From NCBI GenBank assembly GCA_020634155.1, contig JACKCI010000001.1, positions 620,001 through 684,000 on the forward strand: a stretch of DNA of 64,000 bases, given 5' to 3'. How positions within the stretch are numbered: the stretch's first letter is position 1; the number at the start of each line of letters is the position of its first letter. Under the pieces are notes generated by a model. That model was not told the origin of the DNA, made no database searches, and worked only from the letters and a program-made list of their open reading frames with translations. Source of the stretch: Anaerolineales bacterium. Lineage in GTDB: Bacteria > Chloroflexota > Anaerolineae > Aggregatilineales > J027. Made by a program: the position numbers and the translations under genes. Positions 33,901 to 42,296 of the stretch are shown one piece after another.

Positions 33901-36527
33901 TCCCATTGATGCAAGCCAGCATAAGCCACACCACGATCCGCAAAGAAATAGAAGTTGTCAGAATCAATGCGAATGGCTTGATCTAAGTCCGCCACAGCCT
34001 CTTCATAGCGCTCAAGTTCGATATATACGGCCCCACGTTCCGCCAGCACAACGCCATCAAGTGGCTTTTCCTGAAGATAACGATTGAAATAAGATAAGGC
34101 CTCTTCATAGTTACCATTGGCACGCGCCACTTGGCCCAGAATCGAAAGGGAATCTACTGCGTTGGCATCTAGAGCAAGTGCTTGTTGAGCATCAGCCTCG
34201 GCGTTGGCATAGTCTGTCTGTAGTAGTGCCACATTAGCCCGTATTTGGTAAGCCCACGCACTGTCAGGAGCTAATTCGATGGCATGATTGACATCGACCA
34301 ACGCAGACTCCAAGTCGTTTGTAACCATGTAGGCAAAGCCGCGATAGGTAAGGCCAATAACGTTGTCGGGGTCAATTTCCAAAACACGGTTAAAATCACG
34401 CAATGCTTGCTCGTGGTTCCCAACCTGTAATCTCGCCCAACCCCGTTGGTTACGATAATCAAGATTGTCTGGCTCATACTGAAGGGCTACCGAATAATCG
34501 TCAATAGCCTCCGGCCAGTCTTCATCTTGCATATAGATGTCAGCACGAAGCGGGTAGACTGCACGGTTTTCGGGGTCAAGCGATACCACAACATTGAAGT
34601 CATTGAGTGCCTCATCTTGGTCACCGCGGTCAGAGTACAATATGCCCCGCTCAAAATAAGCCTGTGCGAGAGCCGCATCCAACTCAATAGCATCCGAGAA
34701 ATCGTCAATAGCCGCCTCACTATCACCCATTTCAACCAATGCTTGCCCGCGTGCAAGGTATGTCTCCGCCGAAGCATTGCCGTTGTCAATAGAACGATTC
34801 AGGTCGTTAATGGCAGCTTCAATCTCACCATCAGTCAACGATAACCACGCACGGTTGAGTAAAGCCATGTTATTATTGGGGTCAATCGCCAAGGCTGCAT
34901 TGAAGTCAGCCAACGCTGCCTCATGATTGCCAGACTTGTTGTAGGCAATACCCCGTAGCGCCAACGCCTCAACCTGAACCGACTCTGGGGGCCGCGAGTC
35001 CAGCAGCGTCGTAAGATCACGTGTCGCACCTTCCCAGTCTTCAATCTGTGTGCGTGCCTTGCCACGATCAAAATAGGCTTGGCTGATACTATTATCCATT
35101 GATAAAGCAGTGTCCAGATTTGTCAAAGCAGCCGCTAGGTCATCTGCTCCCAGAAAAGCACGCCCTAACAAAGCATAGGCCATTGCGTTGTCTGGATCAC
35201 GCTCAATTACCCGCTGCAAAACCTGAATCGCGTCATTGAATGCGGCGTCCTCTAGGTAGCGCCGTCCTTCATCTAGCAAATCATCATTTAGGCGATCAGC
35301 TACCACCGTAGGGGGGCCATTTGGGCCATTCGGAGACAGTGTCTCAGGAGTAGCATTTTCTGTGGTTGCATCTTCAGTCGCCTGCAAGACAATCGCGGTT
35401 CCTGTAGCCTGAACTTCTGCGGCTGATGGTGAGCCGTCGCTGGTCGCCTCATTATCATTTTCATCGCCATTACCGCCCAAAATGAGCGCTACCAGCACCA
35501 ACAAAACGACCGCCGCACCTACCCCACCTGCTATCAAGGTATAGGGTATCGACTTCTGTTTGGTGGGGTCGATTGGGGTTGTTCCCCGCGCTGACTGGGA
35601 GGCTGTGGATGACCATTTTTCATCAGTCAAAGTCCGTTGCTCACCCATCCCTGCCACCACACCCGCTGTCGTCGAATCAGCGTCCGTGTATGAGCCTAGG
35701 TTCTCACGTACTCGCTGCAATGCTACTCTAAAATCAGATGCTGTTTGAAATCGGTCTTGAGGGTCTTTCGACAAGGACTTCAACAACACAAGTTCGACTT
35801 CGGGCGGCAAGTCCCTAATCACCTCTCGCATAGAGGGTAAGGGTTCATTGACATGCTTCATGACCACCGCAAAGGGCGTATCTGCATCAAAAGGGACACG
35901 GCCTGTCAGCATCTCAAATAGCATGATGCCGAGGCTATAGATGTCAGCACGTTCATCAACTTTTTCACCCCGCCCCGCTTCTGGACTCATATAAGCCGGG
36001 GTTCCCACAAAAGCACCGCTCATCGTCAACCCAGCATCACCCAATAGGCGTGCAATGCCAAAATCGGTTAATACGGGGTTTTTATGCTCTTTGTCCGTAA
36101 ACATCACATTAGCGGGTTTAATATCGCGGTGAACCATGTGCTTCTTATGAGCATAGTCCAAAGCGTCGGCTAACAATTCTGCCAAGCGAAGGGCCTCGGC
36201 AATGGGTATCGCTCCACGTTGGCGAATATAGGACTTGAGGGTATCGCCCTCAATGTACTCCATCACCATGTAGTAGACATTTTGCTCAACATCAAAATCG
36301 AAGACTTGCAAGATATTGGGGTGTCGCAATTGCCCAACACTTTGGGCCTCGCGCTTGAAGCGTTCTACAAAGTCTTCAGAGCCTGCCAAGTGCCCATGCA
36401 ACACCTTGACCGCCACAAAGCGATTCATACCGGGTTGATAAGCCTTGTAGACCTCTGCCATACCGCCGCGCCCCAACTGTTCGATCAGTTCGTACTTCCC
36501 AAACTTTCGCCCAGATAAATCAGTCAT
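30921..36527 (-). CDS. Giant Ser/Thr protein kinase with about 40 TPR repeats
   Basis: An 1868-residue protein. Residues about 10-275 form a Hanks-type kinase: 'LGRGGMAEVYKAY', 'VAVKVL' (Lys), HRDIKPANV, 'LTDFGIARL' and 'GTPAYMSPE'. A transmembrane segment lies around 330-355, then a Ser/Thr-rich linker, then TPR units from about 430 to 1860. The TPR part would be on the outer face of the membrane and act as a sensor or scaffold; this is inferred. The start is ATG 36527 with AAGG upstream; a GTG three codons earlier is possible. The lipoprotein gene follows immediately. Confidence 0.93.
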   Translation of the reverse strand: MTDLSGRKFGKYELIEQLGRGGMAEVYKAYQPGMNRFVAVKVLHGHLAGSEDFVERFKREAQSVGQLRHPNILQVFDFDVEQNVYYMVMEYIEGDTLKSYIRQRGAIPIAEALRLAELLADALDYAHKKHMVHRDIKPANVMFTDKEHKNPVLTDFGIARLLGDAGLTMSGAFVGTPAYMSPEAGRGEKVDERADIYSLGIMLFEMLTGRVPFDADTPFAVVMKHVNEPLPSMREVIRDLPPEVELVLLKSLSKDPQDRFQTASDFRVALQRVRENLGSYTDADSTTAGVVAGMGEQRTLTDEKWSSTASQSARGTTPIDPTKQKSIPYTLIAGGVGAAVVLLVLVALILGGNGDENDNEATSDGSPSAAEVQATGTAIVLQATEDATTENATPETLSPNGPNGPPTVVADRLNDDLLDEGRRYLEDAAFNDAIQVLQRVIERDPDNAMAYALLGRAFLGADDLAAALTNLDTALSMDNSISQAYFDRGKARTQIEDWEGATRDLTTLLDSRPPESVQVEALALRGIAYNKSGNHEAALADFNAALAIDPNNNMALLNRAWLSLTDGEIEAAINDLNRSIDNGNASAETYLARGQALVEMGDSEAAIDDFSDAIELDAALAQAYFERGILYSDRGDQDEALNDFNVVVSLDPENRAVYPLRADIYMQDEDWPEAIDDYSVALQYEPDNLDYRNQRGWARLQVGNHEQALRDFNRVLEIDPDNVIGLTYRGFAYMVTNDLESALVDVNHAIELAPDSAWAYQIRANVALLQTDYANAEADAQQALALDANAVDSLSILGQVARANGNYEEALSYFNRYLQEKPLDGVVLAERGAVYIELERYEEAVADLDQAIRIDSDNFYFFADRGVAYAGLHQWDAAIADLTIALNNDPNAAYWLDRRSQAYIAVERYEEALIDLGAWLEIEPDNAQALTHRAIVQFSLGNFDEALADADRATSFDDGLAWPYVVRGWLAFANQDNDGALTALNEAIDRNSTIPEAFKTRGQIYQLQGNTEQAITDFREAITQGDESPKIYVLLAETYQDSGDFEAAEGVLQEAIAAGHTDANVYLALGNVYDSLGQTEDALAAFGEYVRLAGDDALTEIVERVGPQVPQVPETVNINTRFMPYLTSDDPAVLEAANEVDQVAINEGGEPALRLINQYFTDFPNDPILLSLRSDIYRDMGRTEDSLQDAQTALDMHPEHPASYLAMSRYYFFVEYDGEQAFEYVQQAYDLAHNQPEVLLHYATALEWHGDFDGAVEYYDRAEAAGAPLATLLWERGDALMNASQYDRAAADYVRYIDEISDYYEARIYAAGAFMLAGDNKSALELMRVGVVNYDTPEFYARASYVPYRAGDYELATEWANTALAFDGNQVIANYVLALIAAAQGNYDTALNTLMALEEVEEWQYDWPYLNSRYGHSLYVDMAHIYIAQGDDEKALEMLNQAIANDNYGFFAYVERAHWYWQQGDQDRALSDYLTAIYNHFYDAPSDSAVLMQEVINLDYNVMLEGADYYVWDQEPDMLFRYVELALEAYPDDPWLLLYRVRGYLIQGDGEAAFREIRQIQQQFPEHPAGYVGLSEYYYFLDQPENMMTAAEEANKREAEHPQVRLNYVRALWVNDRDDEAIPLYKTMTGDGFFLFGFMEERADYMTGAREYEQAIQDWTVVMSLYPNTEALWELTSSYIVMEQPEAALEVAEAHTNLEPNNPRFWVALGYVAYAAGDNDRANEWLEEARAIDPESAAATYLQALLATQAGDYETALTLLQGLVEVDTWQYEYPFLNQRFGHTVNLDIARTYRQMGNTEQALAFYADLPYSAEVYLERGDYFVELGRTEDARADYMRAEDMTDDSDLRREIRSRIVELGPAPSATPSQ

Positions 36528-36644
36528 TTGGCACACCTTATGCGCTAGATCGGTTCGATTAGCAGCATAACACTAACCCGTGTGCAGGACAAGCGGTGGG
36601 CTATGTTATAATCGATGCTTTAACCGCACGTGAGGAGTTCATTT

Positions 36645-39443
36645 ATGCGTGGCGAAATTGTTGCGCTCGACTTAGAAACCACAGGCCTAGACTACGAAAA
36701 CGACACAATTATTGAAATCGGCGCGGTGCGTTACCGTGATGGCGAGATTGTCGATGAGTTTAGCACACTCATTGACCCCGGTATCCCCATCCCTACTCGC
36801 ATCACGATGTTAACAGGTATCACCGACGATGATGTCACAGGAGCGCCACGCATCCGTGAAGTCATCCGTGAACTCAAAGACTTCCTTGGCAATGACCCTA
36901 TCGTCGGTCACAAAATCAGCACCGACATGACTTTTCTGCAAAAGTACATCTCTGGCCTAATCAACGAACTCATCGACACCTATGAACTGTCAGCGGTACT
37001 GTTACCCGATGTTCCCCGCTACAACCTTAACAGCTTGACAGAAACACTCGGTATCGAAGGCCTTGAAAATGCCCACCGTGCGCTTGATGATGCCATTGCT
37101 GCGGGCAATCTGTATTGGGTGTTATGGCAAAAAATCTTGGAACTCCCACTGCCGATTCTGCATGAGATTGTAACCGCCTCCCAAGATTTTGATTGGGATG
37201 CTAAACTTCCCTTGATTGAAGCCCTCAATATGCGCGTCAAGACCGCGATGAACGACGGCGAAAACCTGCGGATGAAACTGCCGTTCAAGGGTAGTGAACG
37301 ACGTGAATGGGATAGTCTTCGCCCCAATGACCATACCCTACCACTAGATGTCAAAAAGGTAGCGGCCCTGATTGAACCCAATGGTCAACTGGCCCAAGAG
37401 ATTCCTAGTTATGAAAGCCGCAAGCCCCAAGTCGATATGCTCAAAGCAGTCACCGACGCCTTCAATTACAGCCAACACACGATGGTTGAAGCGCCAACAG
37501 GTACAGGCAAAAGTATTGCATACCTGATCCCCGCCATTTTGTGGGCAACAACCAATAACCGACGGGTGGTTGTCTCCACCGCCACCATAGCCCTCCAAGA
37601 CCAATTAATGGACAAAGACATTCCTCTCCTCCAGCAAACGCTTGGAGTCCCCTTCACAGCAGCCGTCGCCAAAGGGAGGGCCAACTATCTCTGTCCACGT
37701 CAACTCGAAGCCATGCGCCGACGTGGCCCCAACGCTGAGGACGAACTGCGTGTACTCGCCAAGGTCTTAGTTTGGCTCCATTCTTCGCAGAGTGGTGACC
37801 GCGCCGAAATCACCCTACGTGGGATAGGTGAGGAGATGGCATGGCTACGCCTTTCAGCACAAGATGAGGGTTGCACCCTAACCCGCTGCGAAAAACAAAT
37901 GGGCGGCTCCTGCCCCTTCTTCAAGGCTCGACGCAAAGCCGAGACCGCACATATCCTAGTCGCAAACCATTCGCTACTCCTAAGCGATGTACAGTTGGAT
38001 AATCGGGTGCTGCCAAACTATCGCTATGTAGTTATTGATGAAGCTCATCATTTGGAAGAAGCCACCACCAACGGCCTTTCCTATCGCCTTGACCGCAACG
38101 GTTTGAAGCGACGTTTTGCTGATATGGGAGATATGCAGCGCGGGCTATTTGGCGAGTTATTGACAGCCCTCAAAGGCGCAATTCCAGCGAAATACTACGA
38201 GCAACTTGAACCCTACATACAAAACGTCTCCAGTGCCGTTAAGGACATGGGGCACCACATCGATGCCTACTTCAAAGCTCTCACCGACTTTCTAGAGCAA
38301 ACGGGTGAAATTCAACAAACCGATTACCTTGCCCAAATACGGATCGTTCAGACGATGCGCCTTAAACCACAATGGAAGTCCCCCCGTGAGACATGGGGCA
38401 ACCTCAAAGACTTCCTAACTGTTATCTCTAAAGCACTCGATAAGCTTGCTAGTGCCTTGATTGATTTTTCGGGGTTGGATATTCCTGACTACGATGACCA
38501 TCTCAACAGTGTCCAATCAGCCGCACGATACCTCCAAGATGTCTACCAGCAGCTTGAAGCCTTCACGACTGATCCTGAAGAAAACATGATTTACTGGTGC
38601 GAGGTCAATATCAACAACCTGTACCTGACAGTCAACGGTGCGCCGCTTCACGTTGGGCCGCTCATTCAAGAGCATATCTGGGAACCTAAAGAAGCGGTTG
38701 TCCTTACCAGCGCCACCTTAACCACCGCGAAATCTTTTGGGTTCATCCGGAGTCGCCTCAACGCCTTCGATGAAATTGCCGATTACACCGTCGATACGCC
38801 CTTTGACTACAAGAGTTCGACGCTCATCTACATCCCAACGGATATCCCAGAACCCAACAACCGCGAAATCTACCAAACGATGGTTGAGCGTGGCATTATT
38901 GAACTCGCTACTGCCCTAGATGGGAGGCTTTTGGGCCTTTTTACCAGTTATTCCCAACTGCGCGAGACAGCCAATGCCATCGCCCCTCGCCTCGCGTTAG
39001 GGGGTATCCATGTCCTTGACCAAACGAGTGGCAGCAGCCGTCAATTACTCATTGAGAGCTTCAAATCCACTGAAAAAGCAGTGTTATTGGGAACGCGCTC
39101 ATTTTGGGAAGGCGTTGATATTCCGGGCGAAGACCTCCAAGCGGTTGCCATTGCCCGCTTACCCTTTGCCGTCCCCAGTGACCCCATCTTTGCAGCCCGC
39201 TCCGAGACTTTTGAGAATAGTTTTCTTGAGTATGCGGTACCCGATGCCGTGCTGCGCTTCCGTCAAGGCTTTGGACGGCTCATCCGCCGTAAGACCGATC
39301 GGGGTGTGGTAGCGATTTTCGACAAGCGTATCATCTCCAAACGCTATGGCAAGGCCTTTCTTGATAGCCTACCACCTTGCACTATTCAGCAAGGGCCACT
39401 CGCACGCCTTGGTCAAGCTACTCAAGAATGGATGGGGCGTTAA
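36645..39443 (+). CDS. DinG-family exonuclease-helicase
   Basis: A 932-residue protein. The N-terminal DEDD exonuclease ('VALDLETTGLDYENDTIIEIG', 'VGHKISTDMTFL', 'HRALDDA') spans residues 1-165. A superfamily 2 helicase follows: Walker A in EAPTGTGKSIAY, DEAH in 'VIDEAHHLEEA' and four Cys between motifs I and II ('YLCPRQLEAM', 'CTLTRCEKQMGGSCPFF') typical of an XPD-like 4Fe-4S site. 'RFRQGFGRLIRRKTD' is motif VI. GAGGAG supports ATG 36645; a GTG at 36630 is possible. The likely role is DNA repair. TATAAT at 36607 is a possible -10. Confidence 0.93.
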   Translation: MRGEIVALDLETTGLDYENDTIIEIGAVRYRDGEIVDEFSTLIDPGIPIPTRITMLTGITDDDVTGAPRIREVIRELKDFLGNDPIVGHKISTDMTFLQKYISGLINELIDTYELSAVLLPDVPRYNLNSLTETLGIEGLENAHRALDDAIAAGNLYWVLWQKILELPLPILHEIVTASQDFDWDAKLPLIEALNMRVKTAMNDGENLRMKLPFKGSERREWDSLRPNDHTLPLDVKKVAALIEPNGQLAQEIPSYESRKPQVDMLKAVTDAFNYSQHTMVEAPTGTGKSIAYLIPAILWATTNNRRVVVSTATIALQDQLMDKDIPLLQQTLGVPFTAAVAKGRANYLCPRQLEAMRRRGPNAEDELRVLAKVLVWLHSSQSGDRAEITLRGIGEEMAWLRLSAQDEGCTLTRCEKQMGGSCPFFKARRKAETAHILVANHSLLLSDVQLDNRVLPNYRYVVIDEAHHLEEATTNGLSYRLDRNGLKRRFADMGDMQRGLFGELLTALKGAIPAKYYEQLEPYIQNVSSAVKDMGHHIDAYFKALTDFLEQTGEIQQTDYLAQIRIVQTMRLKPQWKSPRETWGNLKDFLTVISKALDKLASALIDFSGLDIPDYDDHLNSVQSAARYLQDVYQQLEAFTTDPEENMIYWCEVNINNLYLTVNGAPLHVGPLIQEHIWEPKEAVVLTSATLTTAKSFGFIRSRLNAFDEIADYTVDTPFDYKSSTLIYIPTDIPEPNNREIYQTMVERGIIELATALDGRLLGLFTSYSQLRETANAIAPRLALGGIHVLDQTSGSSRQLLIESFKSTEKAVLLGTRSFWEGVDIPGEDLQAVAIARLPFAVPSDPIFAARSETFENSFLEYAVPDAVLRFRQGFGRLIRRKTDRGVVAIFDKRIISKRYGKAFLDSLPPCTIQQGPLARLGQATQEWMGR

Positions 39444-39445
39444 CT

Positions 39446-39937
39446 ATGCAAGGTAGCTTCATCATCAACTCAGATGTTGAAAGCGTGCGTGACCGCTTTG
39501 TCATTGAATTTGTGAAGCGCGGGTCAGCCACCGTAGGTCGTGAGGTTGGGGTCGCAGGTATTGTTAACGCCCGGCGTCAATTTTCCCTTGCCATTCAAGG
39601 CTGGGAAGCCAATCAGTGGATTAGGCCCTTCCTTACACGCCTAGAGGGACATTTTGAACGCTCAGAGCATGATGACTACACCCGCGTTGTATTTAGCACG
39701 CGTGGCTTGAGTGGGCCGCTTACATTCTTGTCCTTGCTCATTCCTTATACCGTAATCCGTGCCGTGTTACCCACATGGGAAGGTGTTGAACCTGTTTTGT
39801 CAAGCATCGCGCTGTTGGTGTTCTCCATTGCAACAGTGCCACTTGTTGGCGGGGTGTTGTACTGGGTAGAGCGCCGTACCCATCGCCTTCTCATTCAAAC
39901 ACTGCTCGCGGCCTATGACGAACCACCCTTGGAGTAA
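39446..39937 (+). CDS. Small membrane protein of unknown function
   Basis: The start is taken at 39446 (MQGSFIINSDVESV), 2 bp after the DinG stop. A 163-residue protein: a soluble N-terminal half (about 1-90) of strands and helices, then two hydrophobic segments ('GPLTFLSLLIPYTVIRAVL' and 'ALLVFSIATVPLVGGVLYWV') and a short basic tail. No family recognised. Probably co-transcribed with dinG. Confidence 0.6.
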   Translation: MQGSFIINSDVESVRDRFVIEFVKRGSATVGREVGVAGIVNARRQFSLAIQGWEANQWIRPFLTRLEGHFERSEHDDYTRVVFSTRGLSGPLTFLSLLIPYTVIRAVLPTWEGVEPVLSSIALLVFSIATVPLVGGVLYWVERRTHRLLIQTLLAAYDEPPLE

Positions 39938-39974
39938 ACAGGCTGGAGGTTTGGTGTTCTCAAAGAACTAGCCG

Positions 39975-40004
39975 TTGTGAGACACCTATCACCTTTGCTA
40001 TAAT
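39975..40004 (+). promoter_or_regulatory. Promoter of efp
   Basis: TTGTGA (39975-39980), an 18-base spacer and TATAAT (39999-40004), preceded by TGC (extended -10 like). The transcript would have a leader of about 30 bases. Confidence 0.6.
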
Positions 40005-40041
40005 GTCGCCGTTCCCTAATTTTGGTTATGTGAGAGACACA

Positions 40042-40599
40042 ATGATTGATGTGAATCAACTCCGTAAAGGCACCACCTTTACCTTGAACAACGAACTTTA
40101 TAAAGTCATCAACTATCGGCACCACAAACCGGGCCGCGGCAAAGCCACCATTCGCACCACCGTCCGCAACCTTCGCAGTGGGTCTGTGACTGACCTCACC
40201 TTTACCTCTGGTGACCGTGTTGAGGATATTCGCGTGGAAAGTGTTGAGGTGGAATATCTCTACGAAGAGGGCGAATTCCTAACCTTTATGGATTTGGAAA
40301 CCTTTGACCAACCCCACCTCCGCAAAGATATATTTGGTGATGATTTCCTGTACCTAAAAGCCAATCTCCAACTCGTTCTCAATAAGTTCGAGGATGAAAT
40401 TATTGACTATACCTTGCCTACTACCGTAGACATGGAAGTCATCGATTCTGAAATGGCCGTTGCAGGTGATACCGCCAACAACCCCACCAAGAAAGTCACC
40501 CTTGAAACAGGCTTGGTTGTGCAAGTTCCCATGTTCGTCAATGTCGGCGATACTATTCGCGTCAAGACCGAAGATTCGGCCTATATCACCCGCGTCTAA
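40042..40599 (+). CDS. efp: Elongation factor P
   Basis: A 185-residue EF-P with the KOW-like domain and two OB folds ('VNQLRKGTTFTLNNELYKVINY', 'VEYLYEEGEFLTFMDLETFDQ', 'VQVPMFVNVGDTIRVKTED'). EF-P relieves ribosome stalls at polyproline. The tip of loop I reads HHKPGRGKA, so Arg32 stands where E. coli has the modified Lys34; Lys34 of this protein is two residues later. The start ATG follows GAGAGACAC; the frame extends 13 codons upstream but lacks a signal there. Confidence 0.96.
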   Translation: MIDVNQLRKGTTFTLNNELYKVINYRHHKPGRGKATIRTTVRNLRSGSVTDLTFTSGDRVEDIRVESVEVEYLYEEGEFLTFMDLETFDQPHLRKDIFGDDFLYLKANLQLVLNKFEDEIIDYTLPTTVDMEVIDSEMAVAGDTANNPTKKVTLETGLVVQVPMFVNVGDTIRVKTEDSAYITRV

Positions 40600-40626
40600 T
40601 CACCACGATGGCACTCCGATGATATG

Positions 40627-40651
40627 AAGGGCGCACAAAACGCCCTTTTTT
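40627..40651 (+). terminator. Terminator of efp
   Basis: AAGGGCG and CGCCCTT form a 7-bp stem with loop CACAAAA, followed by TTTTTCTTT. Confidence 0.85.
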
Positions 40652-40696
40652 CTTTCTCCCCAACCTATTACACTAAACAGCGGAGGGAAGGTCACT

Positions 40697-41044
40697 ATGC
40701 GAACACCTGCTGGTACTGAGTGCAATTTCTATTATGAAGATTTCCATCGAGGGCGTAATGTGCAAGAATGCCGCGTTCCTAAATCCACTCAATCCGCTAT
40801 CTGGAAACCCGAACACTGTGCCAAGTGTCCCATTCCGGCCATTTTGCGTGCCAATGCCAGTCCTCATCTTCATTTAGAGTTAACCATCAAACAGACCATG
40901 CTTGGCTTCGGGCGCAAAATGCAAGTCAAGGCATGGTGTAATCGCCACGATGTTCGGATTGAAGACCCCTATATTGGGTGTCCCGAATGCAACAATGAAC
41001 GCCCCGGTCTAAATCTCTTTGCGGAAGCCCTCGACGATGATTAA
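40697..41044 (+). CDS. Cysteine-rich zinc-ribbon-like protein of unknown function
   Basis: A 115-residue protein with seven Cys: 'GTECNFYYEDFHRGRNVQECRV', 'HCAKCPIPAIL', 'WCNRH' and 'GCPECNNERPGL'. The pairs CAKC and CPEC suggest one or two zinc ribbons or a metal cluster. Family not recognised. GGAGGGAAG precedes the ATG. Its end overlaps the next gene (ATG at 41037 inside GATGATTAA), so translation is probably coupled. Confidence 0.6.
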   Translation: MRTPAGTECNFYYEDFHRGRNVQECRVPKSTQSAIWKPEHCAKCPIPAILRANASPHLHLELTIKQTMLGFGRKMQVKAWCNRHDVRIEDPYIGCPECNNERPGLNLFAEALDDD

Positions 41045-42242
41045 AGCTGTTCTGCTCGATCTCGATGAGACCTTAATCCATAACCCCGCCAATCGGTTTG
41101 TTGAGGCGTACATCAAGCATCTAATAGACTTCATGGTTCACCATCGCCCTGATTTAGCGGTACCCCAACTCACCAAGGCCATCCTCAATGCCACCCGCCA
41201 AACCATCACCAATTGTGAGCCAACCACAACCAACCGAGATGTCTTTTATGGATACTTTACCGCTGCGATGGGATTGCCTGCTGACGATATGACCCCGCTC
41301 ATGCAGGAGTTTATGGAGACAGCCTACCCTGACCTCCGCCCCCTAACTGCACCTATCCCTATCGCCGTTGAACTCGTCGAGTGGTTACTCCAGCATCAAG
41401 TCGCCGTTGCGGTTGCCACCAACCCCTTGTTTCATCGTTCGGCAATTGAGCAACGTATCCAATGGGCAGGCCTCGACCCCACCAAGTTCTGGTTTGTGAC
41501 CACTTTAGACAATGTGCATTACACCAAGCCCCATAGCCAGTATTATGAAGAAATCCTAACCCGCCTTGGGTTTGAACCCGATGAAGCCTTGATGATTGGT
41601 GATGATTGGAACAACGACATGGTTCCAGCATGGCAAGCGGGCCTCAACACCTTTTGGATTAACCCACAAAACCCAGCCCCTAATCACCTACAACCTGATG
41701 GAATTGGCAGTTTAGAGGATTTATATACCCTCATTACCCAAGACGAATGGCTAATGACCTTGCAACCCCGCCCAGTGCAGGTAGCCCAGATTGAGCCGCG
41801 CTTCCAAGGGAATATCAGTGCCTTACTGGGTATGGTGAGTGAGATACCTGACCATTATTGGCACCAGCGTCCCGACCCCAATGAATGGTCACCACTTGAG
41901 ATTATTGTCCATCTCCGTGACAGCGAACGCACTACCCAGCGCAGCCGCCTCCAAACTATCGCCCACGAAGATAACCCTTTCCTGACCTCGCCACCAACTC
42001 CGCCTGATCCCGGCACTCAGCATCTCATCGGGCTAGATGGCATGGCTGTGGCGCTTGAGTTTGCGGCGGAACGGGCAGCAACTATCATGTGGCTGGGAAG
42101 TCTGTCCGAAAAAGATTGGATGCGACCCGCCCGCCATAGTATCTTCGGGCCAACCACCCTTTTGGAAATGGCGGCATTCACAGCCCGTCATGACCGCCTA
42201 CATATCAATCAACTCTGTCAAACCGTAGGCAAATGTGAGTAG
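41037..42242 (+). CDS. HAD hydrolase fused to a DinB-like domain
   Basis: A 401-residue fusion. Residues 1-225 are a haloacid dehalogenase-type hydrolase: 'AVLLDLDETL' (nucleophile Asp), 'VAVATNP', and 'MIGDDWNNDM'. Residues about 255-395 match DinB-like four-helix bundles: 'YWHQRPDPNEWSPLEIIVHLRDSERT' (His ligand), and 'TARHDRLHINQL' (two His). Both parts are complete. The start ATG overlaps the previous stop. The pairing suggests a joint role in detoxification or damage repair, but this is inferred. Confidence 0.85.
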   Translation: MIKAVLLDLDETLIHNPANRFVEAYIKHLIDFMVHHRPDLAVPQLTKAILNATRQTITNCEPTTTNRDVFYGYFTAAMGLPADDMTPLMQEFMETAYPDLRPLTAPIPIAVELVEWLLQHQVAVAVATNPLFHRSAIEQRIQWAGLDPTKFWFVTTLDNVHYTKPHSQYYEEILTRLGFEPDEALMIGDDWNNDMVPAWQAGLNTFWINPQNPAPNHLQPDGIGSLEDLYTLITQDEWLMTLQPRPVQVAQIEPRFQGNISALLGMVSEIPDHYWHQRPDPNEWSPLEIIVHLRDSERTTQRSRLQTIAHEDNPFLTSPPTPPDPGTQHLIGLDGMAVALEFAAERAATIMWLGSLSEKDWMRPARHSIFGPTTLLEMAAFTARHDRLHINQLCQTVGKCE

Positions 42243-42296
42243 TTTCGCAGGAAAACAATCTACACTACAATGGCATAGGTTATTTAACAAGGTGTA

